DNA of 62,140 nucleotides, taken from positions 1-62,140 of the forward strand of contig CAZPFS010000009.1 of the NCBI GenBank assembly GCA_964585925.1, given 5' to 3'. Position numbers and translations under genes: made by a program. Below are positions 50,305 through 59,128 of this stretch, one piece after another (position 1 is the first letter of the stretch; each line of letters opens with the position of its first letter). This DNA comes from JAAZLS01 sp964585925 (GTDB lineage: Bacteria; Bacillota; Dethiobacteria; DTU022). The notes below the pieces were generated by a model. The model made no database searches, was not told the DNA's origin, and was given only the letters and a program-made list of their open reading frames with translations.

Positions 50305-52074
50305 ATGCGGAAAAAACTGGATCCCAACAAATACCAGGATTGGGAGATCGCCGAAGCTGCCGAGGCCAGTATGAAAACGGTTCACCAGTTGGCCGATGAG
50401 CTGTGCCTGGAAAAAGAAGAGCTGTTGCCTTACGGTCATTATGTAGCCAAGGTGGATTTCAGAAAAGTACTGGCCAGGCTGCAAGGACGGCCTAACGGAA
50501 AATACATTAATGTGACTGCCATTACTCCCACCCCTCTGGGAGAGGGAAAATCTACAACTACCATGGGTTTGACTCAGGGGATGGGGCAGCGGGGGCGAAA
50601 TGTGTTTGCCACTCTTCGCCAGCCTTCGGGAGGGCCGACTATGAATATCAAGGGTTCAGCCGCTGGAGGCGGGCATGCCCAATGTATTCCCCTGACCGCA
50701 TTTTCCCTGGGGCTGACCGGGGATATCAATGCGGTCATGAACGCCCACAACTTGGCCATGGTGGCTCTTACCTCCCGATTGCAGCACGAATTCAATTCCA
50801 GCGACGCTTTTTTAAAACGCAGAGGTCTTGAACGTTTGAATATCGATCCCAGAAACGTGGAGATGAAGTGGGTGATGGATTTTTGTGCACAGGCCCTGAG
50901 AAATATAATCATTGGCCTGGGTACAAAAAAAGACGGGCTGATGATGGCCTCCGGATTTGCTATTGCCGTTTCCTCCGAAGTGATGGCCATTTTGGCCATG
51001 GCCAGGGATTTGAAGGATATGCGGGAGCGCATGGGCCGAATAGTGGTAGCCTATGACAAGCAGGGTAACGCCATTACCACCGAAGATCTCGGGGTGGCCG
51101 GGGCCATGACTGCCTGGATGCTGGAAGCGATAAATCCCAATTTGATGCAGACCCTGGAGGGGCAGCCCGTATTTGTCCATGCCGGCCCCTTTGCCAATAT
51201 TGCGGTGGGCCAGTCGTCCATTATTGCCGACCGGGTGGCCCTGAAACTTGCGGACTACGTAATTACCGAGTCGGGCTTTGCTGCAGATATCGGGTTTGAA
51301 AAGTTCTGGAATATCAAATGCCGTGAATCTGGGTTGGCACCCAACTGTGCAGTGGTGGTCGCTACCGTCCGTGCCCTGAAGTGTCATGGCGGGGCGCCGT
51401 TGCCCCTGCCCGGGAAACCGCTGGATGCGTCCTACGCGCGGGAAAATTTAGGGTGGGTTGAGAAGGGCTGCCTGAACCTGATCCACCATATCAACACCAT
51501 CCAGAAAGCGGGAATAAGTCCTGTGGTCTGCATAAATGCTTTTCATACCGACACGGAAAATGAAATCAGGCTGGTTCGCCGCCTGGCTGAGGCTGCAGGG
51601 GCCAGGGTGGCGGTTTCCACTCACTGGCAACATGGCGGCGAGGGAGCCCTGGAATTGGCGGACGCGGTGATCGAGGCCTGCCATGAGCCCGCCAATTTCA
51701 AATTCCTGTATAATCTGGAGACATCCCTCCGGGAAAGGGTAGAGCTTGTCGCTCGGGAGGTATATGGCGCCGAAGGCGTGGAATATTCACCGGAAGCGCT
51801 GCACAAGATCAAGCGGATGGAGGGGGATCCCAAATTCCGGACCATGGGAACCTGCATGGTTAAAACCCACCTCAGCTTATCCGATGATCCTCTGGTCAAA
51901 GGTGTGCCCCGGGGGTGGAATTTGTTTGTGCGCGATGTTTTGACCTACGGCGGGGCCGGTTTCGTAGTGCCGGTTGCCGGCCAGATCTCTTTAATGCCCG
52001 GGACCGCCGCCAACCCGGCATTTCAAAAAGTGGATGTAGATGTGGATGCCGGCAGGGTGAAAGGGTTATTTTGA
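50305..52074 (+). CDS. fhs: Formate-tetrahydrofolate ligase
   Basis: Makes 10-formyl-THF from formate, THF and ATP: the entry of formate into one-carbon metabolism and the methyl branch of the Wood-Ljungdahl pathway. The protein has 589 residues from ATG 50305, after AAGGAGG. The N-terminal P-loop-like motif TPTPLGEGKSTTTMGL is intact, with RQPSGGPTMNIKGSAAGGG, HAGPFANIAVGQSSIIAD and GFAADIGFEKF. It is about 30 residues longer than usual, mostly at the N-terminus. It converges with the folate operon, whose product THF it uses. Confidence 0.97.
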   Translation: MRKKLDPNKYQDWEIAEAAEASMKTVHQLADELCLEKEELLPYGHYVAKVDFRKVLARLQGRPNGKYINVTAITPTPLGEGKSTTTMGLTQGMGQRGRNVFATLRQPSGGPTMNIKGSAAGGGHAQCIPLTAFSLGLTGDINAVMNAHNLAMVALTSRLQHEFNSSDAFLKRRGLERLNIDPRNVEMKWVMDFCAQALRNIIIGLGTKKDGLMMASGFAIAVSSEVMAILAMARDLKDMRERMGRIVVAYDKQGNAITTEDLGVAGAMTAWMLEAINPNLMQTLEGQPVFVHAGPFANIAVGQSSIIADRVALKLADYVITESGFAADIGFEKFWNIKCRESGLAPNCAVVVATVRALKCHGGAPLPLPGKPLDASYARENLGWVEKGCLNLIHHINTIQKAGISPVVCINAFHTDTENEIRLVRRLAEAAGARVAVSTHWQHGGEGALELADAVIEACHEPANFKFLYNLETSLRERVELVAREVYGAEGVEYSPEALHKIKRMEGDPKFRTMGTCMVKTHLSLSDDPLVKGVPRGWNLFVRDVLTYGGAGFVVPVAGQISLMPGTAANPAFQKVDVDVDAGRVKGLF

Positions 52075-52100
52075 TACTGGCTGTGCAGACAGGTTTTGTA

Positions 52101-52595
52101 TTAATTCAAGCCGGCGGGGAACAGCGGTTCATCCACCTCCGAATTACGGCAGAGTTCCCTCACTGTTTGACCGGTTCCAGGGATTGTTTCCTCCGAGGCG
52201 ATGTCCCTGAGGGGGATCAAGACAAAGCCTCTGACAAGCATCCGGGGGTGGGGCAGAATCAGTGCCGGGGTGTGCATAATTACCCGGTCATAGATCAGAA
52301 GGTCCAGATCCAGGGTGCGCGGCCCCCAGCGTTTCCGGCGTTCCCGTCCCAGATCCTGCTCGACCGCCAGCAGGCGGCGTAACAGGAGAACCGGTGTCAA
52401 TGAGGTTCTCAAAGAACAGGCGGCGTTTAAGAACGGCCCCTGCGGCGGACCTCCCACCGGTGCCGTCTCGTAGATCCGGGAGCAGGCCAGCAAGGCAATG
52501 CCGGGGTCTTGGGTCAGCAACTTCAGGGACTGCCTTAAAAAAAACAGGCGATCACCGCTGTTGGAGCCCAGTCCGATATAGGCCGTGGCGGACAA
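52101..52595 (-). CDS. folK: HPPK: 6-hydroxymethyldihydropterin pyrophosphokinase
   Basis: Pyrophosphorylates 6-hydroxymethyl-7,8-dihydropterin. The protein has 164 residues from TTG 52595, behind AAGGAGA. AYIGLGSNSGDR at the N-terminus, SRIYETAPVGGPPQGPFLN, and GPRTLDLDLLIYD followed by LPHPRM are family signatures. It is the last gene of the minus-strand folate operon, 2 nt after folB. Confidence 0.95.
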   Translation of the reverse strand: MSATAYIGLGSNSGDRLFFLRQSLKLLTQDPGIALLACSRIYETAPVGGPPQGPFLNAACSLRTSLTPVLLLRRLLAVEQDLGRERRKRWGPRTLDLDLLIYDRVIMHTPALILPHPRMLVRGFVLIPLRDIASEETIPGTGQTVRELCRNSEVDEPLFPAGLN

Positions 52596-52597
52596 CG

Positions 52598-52960
52598 CTA
52601 TATCTCTCCTTGCCGGCGGGACACTTCTACAAATACCCCTCCCCGCACATCGGGCAGGGGGGGATGGGGTTTGCCCACCTTGACGGTTACCTCTTTCAAC
52701 CCGGGCAAGGATAAAAGCCTTGCCGCTATTCGCCGGGCCAGGGTTTCCAGCAGCAGGCAGCAGTCTCCCCGGACGATTTCCCGGACCGTGTCTATCGCCA
52801 GCCGGTAATCCAAGGTGTTTTCAAGGCAATCATCCGCCGGATCCGCGGGAACAATCCCCAGGACAAGGCTGACCTGAAATTCCTGACCCAATTCACGTTC
52901 CGAGGACAGGACTCCGTGATAACCAAATACCCTGATATTGTTAATAATTATCCGGTCCAT
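52598..52960 (-). CDS. folB: Dihydroneopterin aldolase
   Basis: Cleaves dihydroneopterin to hydroxymethyldihydropterin and glycolaldehyde. The protein has 120 residues from ATG 52960. MDRIIINNIRVFGYHGVLSS has the family start and pterin-binding Glu-equivalent region; LDYRLAIDTVREIV, TLARRIA and VKVGKPHPPLPDV with the catalytic Lys follow. It lies between folP and folK with very short spacers. Confidence 0.95.
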   Translation of the reverse strand: MDRIIINNIRVFGYHGVLSSERELGQEFQVSLVLGIVPADPADDCLENTLDYRLAIDTVREIVRGDCCLLLETLARRIAARLLSLPGLKEVTVKVGKPHPPLPDVRGGVFVEVSRRQGEI

Positions 52961-52967
52961 ACCTGTT

Positions 52968-53861
52968 TCACCCCCGCATGATTGCTTCCGTCATGGCTAT
53001 TACCCGGGACATTTGCCGTACATCGTGCACCCTGATAATATCTGCTCCCGAGGCCACCCCCCAGGCCACGGTAGCGGCGGTTCCCTCCAGGCGATCGCCT
53101 TCCGGCAAATTCAGAGTTTTGCCGATCATGGATTTTCGTGAAGTTCCGAGGAGCACGGGGTAGCCAAGTTCAAATAAGGCAGGCAAATTACGCATCACAG
53201 TCAGATTCTGGGCCAGATCTTTCCCGAAACCGATGCCGGGATCGACAATTACATTTTCCGGAGATACTCCGGCTGCCAGGGCCAGATTTATTGAGTCTTG
53301 CAGTTCTGATACTATTTCGGCAATAAGATCCCGGTAATTGGTATGTGTGCGGTTATGCATCAGGCAAACCGGCACCCCAAAATCAGATACCACTTTTGCC
53401 ATCAGGGGATCTTTTTTTAAGCCCCAGATGTCATTGACCATTTCCACACCGGCCAGCAACGCCTTCTCGGCCACCCCGGCTTTGCAGGTATCGATTGACA
53501 GGGGGATATTAAACTGAGGATCCTTTTTCAAGGCCATGATGACCGGCATAACCCGCCGGAGCTCTTCCTTCAGGGGCACGGACTGGAAACCCGGCCGGGA
53601 TGATTCTCCGCCCACATCGATGATGTCCGCCCCCTCGGCAGCCAGCTGTTTGGCGCGTGGCACGGCTCTTTCCAGGGTGTTGAATTCGCCGCCATCGGTA
53701 AACGAGTCCGGCGTCAGGTTTAAAATACCCATGATCAGGGTTTTGCTTCCCGTGGCTAGGCAATGGCCGCCCAACCGCAGTTTCCTCGATCTGCGAAAGC
53801 ATGTTTGCTCAACCGGCTTGATCAAAGTGCCCGGCAGCAGATCGGAACAGCTCTTTTTCAA
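52968..53861 (-). CDS. folP: Dihydropteroate synthase
   Basis: Joins p-aminobenzoate to the pterin pyrophosphate. The protein has 297 residues from TTG 53861, about 11 nt after AAGGAG; a TTG at 53882 keeps the frame but lacks a site. The TIM barrel shows MGILNLTPDSFTDGG, DIIDVGGESSRPG, SIDTCKAGVAEKAL, VNDIWGLKKD, DPGIGFGKDLAQN and GTSRKSMIG. The N-terminal 30 residues are extra, as in clostridial members. Confidence 0.95.
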   Translation of the reverse strand: MKKSCSDLLPGTLIKPVEQTCFRRSRKLRLGGHCLATGSKTLIMGILNLTPDSFTDGGEFNTLERAVPRAKQLAAEGADIIDVGGESSRPGFQSVPLKEELRRVMPVIMALKKDPQFNIPLSIDTCKAGVAEKALLAGVEMVNDIWGLKKDPLMAKVVSDFGVPVCLMHNRTHTNYRDLIAEIVSELQDSINLALAAGVSPENVIVDPGIGFGKDLAQNLTVMRNLPALFELGYPVLLGTSRKSMIGKTLNLPEGDRLEGTAATVAWGVASGADIIRVHDVRQMSRVIAMTEAIMRG

Positions 53862-53924
53862 CGATGGTTCAACTCCTTGCAATCGAAATTGTTCTGATTG
53901 ATCGCCGCTGCTGCTCGTCCGAAC

Positions 53925-54419
53925 TCAGTACTGAAGGTTTGCATTATGCGGCATATCCCGGTATTTCCGACAACTATCAGCAGTTTTGCATTTAAAACAG
54001 AGCCTTGAAAACTGATCGGCGTTGTACAACGACCGGCTCAGGAGATCCCTTTCGACTCCGGGCCGGATATTGTGTCTGTGTTCCCGGATAGCAGACAATA
54101 CCGGTTCAATTTCCGATAATTTAAAGCCCGATATTTCCAGTATGGGGCGGGCCAACTCGGCTCCGGCCAGGGCATGATCAATATTTTCCGTATGTTCACG
54201 CCAGCGCCCTATATCATGCAATAGAGCAGCTGCATAGGCAGACTCTTTTATAATTGGCTGTGCTCCCAGTTCCAGCAGCAACAGGTAGGTCAGGCGGGCT
54301 ACCGCCAGCAGGTGATCAAAATCATGGGTGCAAAAGATCCGTTTTTGTTCAAGCTCCCGGTTATAACGCAGGTAAAGCTTAAAGGCGGGGTTATTGATGA
54401 TCCTGTTTATTCTTTCCAT
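53925..54419 (-). CDS. HD-domain phosphohydrolase in the folate operon
   Basis: A 164-residue cytoplasmic protein with an intact HD metal site: His36, His68-Asp69 in LLHDIGRW, His114 in IREHRHN and Asp135 in LYNADQFSR. A C-terminal Cys trio follows (Cys141, Cys144, Cys150 in CFKCKTADSC). HD proteins hydrolyse phosphate esters of nucleotides and related compounds. It lies 12 nt behind folE and 63 nt before folP. It is a candidate for dihydroneopterin-triphosphate dephosphorylation, for which no nudix folQ gene is seen in the window. The fold is firm; the substrate is inference. Confidence 0.85.
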   Translation of the reverse strand: MERINRIINNPAFKLYLRYNRELEQKRIFCTHDFDHLLAVARLTYLLLLELGAQPIIKESAYAAALLHDIGRWREHTENIDHALAGAELARPILEISGFKLSEIEPVLSAIREHRHNIRPGVERDLLSRSLYNADQFSRLCFKCKTADSCRKYRDMPHNANLQY

Positions 54420-54431
54420 TTATCGGTGTCC

Positions 54432-55001
54432 TTACCGTTTTCCTTTGATCAGGCTCATAATTTCTTCACGGGAACTGGCGTTGCTGCGGAACACGCCCCG
54501 GACGGCGGAAGTAACTGTGAGCGCCCCCGGTTTGTTGACCCCCCGGATATTCATGCACAGGTGTTCCGCTTCTATCACTACCACTACCCCTTTCGGAGCC
54601 AGCCGGCTATTAACAGTATCGGCCACCGTGGTGGTTAGACGCTCCTGCAGCTGGGGCCGCCGGGAAACAATGTCTATTACCCGGATTAATTTGCTGAGGC
54701 CTACTATCCGTCCCCGGGCAGGGATATAGGCCACATGAGCCTTCCCGTAAAATGGAAGCAGGTGATGTTCACAGATGGAGCTGAAGGGAATATCTTTGAC
54801 CAGGACTATCTCATCATGCCCGTCGGCTTGAAAACACGTTTTCAGGGGGTCTCCCGGATCCTGACCCATTCCGGAAAACAGCTCGGTGTACATCTTGGCT
54901 ACACGCTGTGGGGTGCCTCGCAAACCCTCTCTTTGCGGATCTTCCCCGATGGCTTCCAAGATCATCCCTATGGCTTGGACAATTTTCTCCCGATCAACCA
55001 T
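54432..55001 (-). CDS. folE: GTP cyclohydrolase I
   Basis: Converts GTP to dihydroneopterin triphosphate, first step of folate synthesis. The protein has 189 residues from ATG 55001. DPQREGLRGTPQRVAKMY, the zinc site FSSICEHHLLPF and AEHLCM, and GLSKLIRVIDIVSRRPQLQERL are intact. This is the zinc-dependent type IA enzyme. It begins 16 nt after the CPBP-like gene. Confidence 0.97.
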   Translation of the reverse strand: MVDREKIVQAIGMILEAIGEDPQREGLRGTPQRVAKMYTELFSGMGQDPGDPLKTCFQADGHDEIVLVKDIPFSSICEHHLLPFYGKAHVAYIPARGRIVGLSKLIRVIDIVSRRPQLQERLTTTVADTVNSRLAPKGVVVVIEAEHLCMNIRGVNKPGALTVTSAVRGVFRSNASSREEIMSLIKGKR

Positions 55002-55017
55002 TGCGGTTACCTCGCTT

Positions 55018-56403
55018 TCAAAACACCAGTAACTGGGGCAAAACTATTACCAGGGTATGGAGCAGTGCGCAGGACAGGACATTTTCGGTGCGGATGTTCA
55101 GAAATCCCAGTATGGCTGCCAATCCCGGTTCCAATACGGCAATCTCCACCCAGGTAAACGGATAAAACAGCATCCAGCGGGCGGTTATAAGATAAACCCC
55201 TCCCCGGATCACCCCGGCCAGCAAAATCGTGGCCAAAAGCCCTCCCGTTAAACCAATCCTTTTCCCCAGGGCATTTTGAATAAAACCCCTCCAGATGATT
55301 TCGCGGGGCAATCCCATACAGAAAAAAGAGATCATCAGTATAACAAGTGGTTGCCAGCCCTGAACCCGGATTCCCTGGGGCAGTTTAAGGATAGTGGTTA
55401 ACAGCAAAACAGCAGCTACAATCGCCATAAAATATCCACGCCCGAAAGTATCCCGGTTTACTCCCAGTTCGGGAAAATCGGTTTTGCCGGTCCAGAACAA
55501 GGCGAACAGCAATAAAATTGCCGCTCCGTAACCGACGGCAAGCATCGGTTCCGGAAGACAAGCCGATCCGGGAAGGATCTCCCCCCCAAACGCCATTGCT
55601 CCGGCCAAGAATATTGCTGCCGTTTCCCACCGGCCGGAGACGGTGTTTTGCCCCTCCTTCCGGCATCTGGAACTGGGATAATCCAGAGAAAGGATCAGCA
55701 CGGCCAGGCAGATAATAAGGCAGAACATTATATTCAACAGTCCGGAAATGTACACGTTTCCGCTCGCTTGGGTAAGAACCGGCGGCAGTACAGGATTTCC
55801 CCGGCGATCGATAAAATAATAATATCCTTCAGGTCTGGAAGGGGGATAGACAAACGGAATTTTGCCCGACCAGATTACCGGCAATCCCAGTTGCCGGGCC
55901 AAGAGAGCATTGATTGCCACATGGGCGGCCGGTTCCTCCATCGGGATAAAAATAATATCTCCTTTGATATCTTCCAACTCTTCTTCGGAAATTATTAGGT
56001 AAATTCCGGCCGCAGGTTCCGCTTCGAGGTTGCCAGGCGGGTGTTCGGGATCTCCCGAAGCGTTGGAATTTCTCTCTATGCCGGGTGTCTTCATGGTTGC
56101 CGAACTGTTTTGATTAACGTATACTCCCCGGCCCAGTATGATGGCTGCTTTCTGTTTTTCCTGCTCGTAAATGGGAACAATGGTGCCTCCTTCCGGGTAA
56201 GTTATATACAGGCCGTGGAACGAAAAGGACCAGGGTTCAAATTTGTAACTTTTTATGATCTGCCAGGAAGGAGGCGGGGTGCCCAGGGCTTCCGGGAAAG
56301 AGGTTACCAGCAAAAACACAGCCAATACCAGAACAAATGTTGCCGCCAGCAGCAGCATCAGTTTAACCAGGTAATTCGATCCAGTAATTTTTTCAAGCAG
56401 CAT
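55018..56403 (-). CDS. CPBP-like membrane protein with large ectodomain and degenerate active site
   Basis: A 461-residue membrane protein. ATG 56403 is 7 nt after AGAGGAGG. One transmembrane helix lies at about 11-35. About 170 residues follow, with no recognised domain, predicted outside the membrane or looped. Then come seven or more helices ending in a CPBP (CAAX-protease/bacteriocin-processing) region. Its first motif reads PREIIWRGF where EExxxR is expected, so the first Glu is Arg. The FxxxH motif is replaced by AGVIRGG. The last His (ALLHTLVI) is kept. Proteolysis is therefore doubtful. It is the first gene of the folate operon and diverges from coaX. Confidence 0.75.
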   Translation of the reverse strand: MLLEKITGSNYLVKLMLLLAATFVLVLAVFLLVTSFPEALGTPPPSWQIIKSYKFEPWSFSFHGLYITYPEGGTIVPIYEQEKQKAAIILGRGVYVNQNSSATMKTPGIERNSNASGDPEHPPGNLEAEPAAGIYLIISEEELEDIKGDIIFIPMEEPAAHVAINALLARQLGLPVIWSGKIPFVYPPSRPEGYYYFIDRRGNPVLPPVLTQASGNVYISGLLNIMFCLIICLAVLILSLDYPSSRCRKEGQNTVSGRWETAAIFLAGAMAFGGEILPGSACLPEPMLAVGYGAAILLLFALFWTGKTDFPELGVNRDTFGRGYFMAIVAAVLLLTTILKLPQGIRVQGWQPLVILMISFFCMGLPREIIWRGFIQNALGKRIGLTGGLLATILLAGVIRGGVYLITARWMLFYPFTWVEIAVLEPGLAAILGFLNIRTENVLSCALLHTLVIVLPQLLVF

Positions 56404-56514
56404 CTGCCGGCCTCCTCTGGGTAGTGACAACCTTTGTTTTTACAGACATAAACTTTAAACTTCGATATTATTCACATATTTCCTGCTGCAGGTCCGGTAT
56501 AGGTATTTTTCGGC

Positions 56515-56543
56515 TTTTCAAAGAAGGGTCGGTCTGATATAGT
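56515..56543 (+). promoter_or_regulatory. Probable sigma-A promoter of coaX
   Basis: TTTTCA (56515-56520) and TATAGT (56538-56543), 17-bp spacer, with an extended -10 TG. It lies in the divergent gap to the CPBP-folate operon. Confidence 0.55.
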
Positions 56544-56595
56544 ATTTTAGGCACCCCGAACCGTATTATGTGCCAGAAGGGGCTGGAGAAAAGCC

Positions 56596-57375
56596 ATGTT
56601 GCTGGCTATAGATGTGGGTAATTCAAATATCACGTTGGGGGTATTTGATCAGGACCGGATTGTTGCCGATTGGTATATTTCCACCCACCCCGACAGCACC
56701 TCGGATGAATTTGGAATTACGGTAAAAAGTTTGCTCCGGGAAAGCAGTCTGTCGGAAAAAAATATCACTGCTATTTCCGCCTCCAGTGTGGTACCTCCCT
56801 TGCTGCTTTCTCTGAACAAGATGTCCCGTAAATATTTTTTGGTGGAACCATTGATCGTGGGACCCGGGATCAAAACGGGTCTGAACATCCTGGTGGACAA
56901 TCCCCGGGAGGTGGGAGCCGATCGTATAGTTAATGCAGTAGCAGGTTACCATTTCTATGGCGGCCCGCTGATCATTGTGGATTTTGGCACCGCCACCACC
57001 TTTTGTGCCATTTCCGGCAACGGCGATTACCTGGGAGGGGCGATCACTCCGGGAATTGGAATTTCTACTCAGGCCTTGTTTGCCAGAGCGGCCAAGCTGC
57101 CGCTGGTAGAACTGGCAAGGCCCCGCCAGGTAATCGGCAAAGATACCATAACCGGATTACAATCCGGGTTTATCTACGGTTTTGCCGGCCAGGTAGATGG
57201 AATTGTTCGCCGCATGTCCAGGGAGCTCCCTGCGGAGCCTTTCGTGGTGGCGACAGGGGGCTTTGCCGAATATATATCTGCGGAATCCGAAACCATAAAA
57301 CAGGTTAACCCGCGGTTAACCCTGGAAGGCCTGCGGCTGTTATATGAGCAAAATCGAGGCCGCCGAGATCCGTGA
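56596..57375 (+). CDS. coaX: Type III pantothenate kinase
   Basis: First step of coenzyme A synthesis. The protein has 259 residues. The ASKHA-fold phosphate-1 motif is IDVGNSNITLGVF; REVGADRIVNA, DFGTATTFCAI and GGAITPGIGIS follow. ATG 56596 has GGAG upstream. In Bacillus coaX follows ftsH; here fhs and the folate operon intervene. Confidence 0.96.
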   Translation: MLLAIDVGNSNITLGVFDQDRIVADWYISTHPDSTSDEFGITVKSLLRESSLSEKNITAISASSVVPPLLLSLNKMSRKYFLVEPLIVGPGIKTGLNILVDNPREVGADRIVNAVAGYHFYGGPLIIVDFGTATTFCAISGNGDYLGGAITPGIGISTQALFARAAKLPLVELARPRQVIGKDTITGLQSGFIYGFAGQVDGIVRRMSRELPAEPFVVATGGFAEYISAESETIKQVNPRLTLEGLRLLYEQNRGRRDP

Positions 57376-57412
57376 CAGGCACAGAGTTTAAACCAACCGG
57401 AGGGGGGCCGGA

Positions 57413-58540
57413 ATGATGAAAGTGGTGGTTTTAGGTGGGGCCGGGGATATGGGTTCGGAGGCGGTCCGGGATCTATCGAACTGCCCGCAGGTGGATGAAA
57501 TTACTATCGCTGATCTGAATACAGATGCTGCTTCGAAGCTGATTTTCTCTCTGCCGCAGAAACACAGGATAAAGGTAAAAGTACAAAGAGTTGACGCCGA
57601 CTCTCCCGGGGATCTGGCGAGAGTGCTGGCCGGGCACACCGTAGCCGCAGGAGCGCTGGGTCCATTCTATCGTTTTGAAAAACCAGTGGTGGAAGCGGCT
57701 CTGCAGGCAGGGGTGGATTACGTCAGTATCTGTGATGATTACGACGCAGTGGAATCTATACTGTCGTTTGATGGGAAAGCCAGAGATCAGGGCCGCAAAA
57801 TACTGACAGGGCTGGGGTGGACCCCGGGGTTGAGCAATTTGCTGGCCCGAAAGGGTTACCAGGAACTGGATGATGCCACCTCTATCAGAATTTACTGGGC
57901 CGGCAGCGCAGCCGACTCTGCGGGATTTGCGGTCATACAGCACACCATTCATATATTTCAGGGGAAAGCAGTCTCTTTTCAGAAAGGCAGGCACATTGAG
58001 GTGCAGGCCGGGTCCGGCCGGGAAACGGTGGATTTTCCTTATCCTTTGGGCAGGGTTCATACCTTCCAGGTCGGGCATCCCGAACCGGTGACCATTCCCC
58101 GATATTTGCCGGGATTAACCGATGTGTTTTTAAAAGGCGGCTTGACAGAAAGTTATTTGAGCCATCTGGCAAGACTGATCGGCGCCCTGAAGCTGACCGA
58201 TACTCGGGCCAAAAAGCAAGGAATGGGGCGGCTGATGAAAATGTTAATGCCTTTTTTCCCTTCAGATAAGAAGCGATCCCTGTCCGGAATCAGGGTAGAT
58301 ATTACCGGCAGAAGGGGAGGGGAAAACATGCTGATCAGTTATACCGCGGTGGATCACATGCGCCGCTTAACCGGGATTCCCCTGAGCATCGGAGCCTGCC
58401 TGCTGGGCGGGGGAGAGATCAAGCGCTGCGGGGTGTTTGGCCCGGAAGCGGAAGGGGCGGTTGATCCGGAGAGGTTTCTGGAAGAACTGGCCCGACGCCA
58501 GGTGACAGTAAACCGGAAAGAGAGCCTCCTGCCTAGGTAG
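57413..58540 (+). CDS. Saccharopine-dehydrogenase-like oxidoreductase
   Basis: A 375-residue protein with an N-terminal Rossmann domain (KVVVLGGAGDMGSEAVRDL; ITIADLN as the acidic strand end) and a saccharopine-dehydrogenase-like C-terminal domain (GLGWTPGLSNLLARKGY). It is probably an NAD(P)-dependent dehydrogenase acting on an amino acid derivative. The true substrate is unknown; this subfamily includes carboxynorspermidine synthase and lysine-pathway enzymes, but motifs here do not decide. ATG 57413 (or 57416) follows GGAGGGGGG. It begins 37 nt after coaX. Confidence 0.85.
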   Translation: MMKVVVLGGAGDMGSEAVRDLSNCPQVDEITIADLNTDAASKLIFSLPQKHRIKVKVQRVDADSPGDLARVLAGHTVAAGALGPFYRFEKPVVEAALQAGVDYVSICDDYDAVESILSFDGKARDQGRKILTGLGWTPGLSNLLARKGYQELDDATSIRIYWAGSAADSAGFAVIQHTIHIFQGKAVSFQKGRHIEVQAGSGRETVDFPYPLGRVHTFQVGHPEPVTIPRYLPGLTDVFLKGGLTESYLSHLARLIGALKLTDTRAKKQGMGRLMKMLMPFFPSDKKRSLSGIRVDITGRRGGENMLISYTAVDHMRRLTGIPLSIGACLLGGGEIKRCGVFGPEAEGAVDPERFLEELARRQVTVNRKESLLPR

Positions 58541-58790
58541 GGAACAGCCTTGCATGAGGAGACGGTCATCTCAGCCTGAGGTAAGGGGACAGATCTGCAA
58601 CCCGGGTTTGCCCACACTAAGTGCTAGGGGACAACCCTGTCTGCCCGCGTGTCGGGTCGCTCCCCTGACTTTTCCCTTGATTTACTTGCCTCGGGCGGGC
58701 AGGATTAAATACTTTAAAACCGGTTGTTTTGCGTCCCACTGCCGACGGAAGGGATGTTGAGCAAGCATGAAACCGGCGTCGGTTTATGGC
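58541..58790 (+). other. Gene-free stretch with GGGGACA-type imperfect repeats
   Basis: No coding sequence was recognised. AGGGGACAGATCTGCAACCC (near 58584) and TAGGGGACAACCCTGTCTGC (near 58624) share AGGGGACA and nearby CTG/CCC words, like decayed REP-type elements. The stretch ends in the terminator that follows. Confidence 0.4.
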
Positions 58791-58824
58791 GGGCGGCATT
58801 TTGCAAGAAATGCCGCCCGTTTTT
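58791..58824 (+). terminator. Strong Rho-independent terminator
   Basis: GGGCGGCATTT (58791-58801) pairs perfectly with AAATGCCGCCC (58808-58818), a 6-nt loop, then GTTTTTATAA. It isolates the DUF1659 gene from upstream transcription. Confidence 0.92.
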
Positions 58825-58863
58825 ATAATGAACTCACCCTTTATTCTCAAAGGAGGTGAAGAG

Positions 58864-59088
58864 ATGGCGGTAACGATAATTCCCGTGCAAACCCGGCTTC
58901 AGCTCAGGCTGCAGGTGGGGATTGACAGCCAGGGCAATCCCAAATTCGGGACCAGAAGTTTTGCCAACCTCAAGCCCGGTGCAGATAGTGAGGGGCTTTA
59001 CCAGTTGGGTCAGGCGCTGGCCGGACTGCAGGAGCACTACCTGGAAGCGATCCGCCGGGTGGACGAAGTAGAATTGGAATCCGATTAG
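58864..59088 (+). CDS. DUF1659 family small protein
   Basis: A 74-residue protein of unknown function from ATG 58864, preceded by a near-perfect AAAGGAGGTGA. It has an N-terminal beta hairpin (RLQLRLQVGIDSQGNPKF), RSFANLKPGADSEGLYQLGQ, and a C-terminal helix (LQEHYLEAIRRVDEVEL). The strong ribosome site suggests high expression. It is paired with the DUF2922 gene 40 nt downstream, a pair commonly seen in Firmicutes. Confidence 0.88.
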   Translation: MAVTIIPVQTRLQLRLQVGIDSQGNPKFGTRSFANLKPGADSEGLYQLGQALAGLQEHYLEAIRRVDEVELESD

Positions 59089-59128
59089 AATTCGGATATA
59101 AGATTGTCTTTGGGAAAGGAGGGATAAA

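Noticed and set aside
51915..52382. 155-codon plus-strand frame over the end of fhs and folK
   Set aside because: It is antisense to folK and out of frame with fhs; a shadow of the GC-rich genes.
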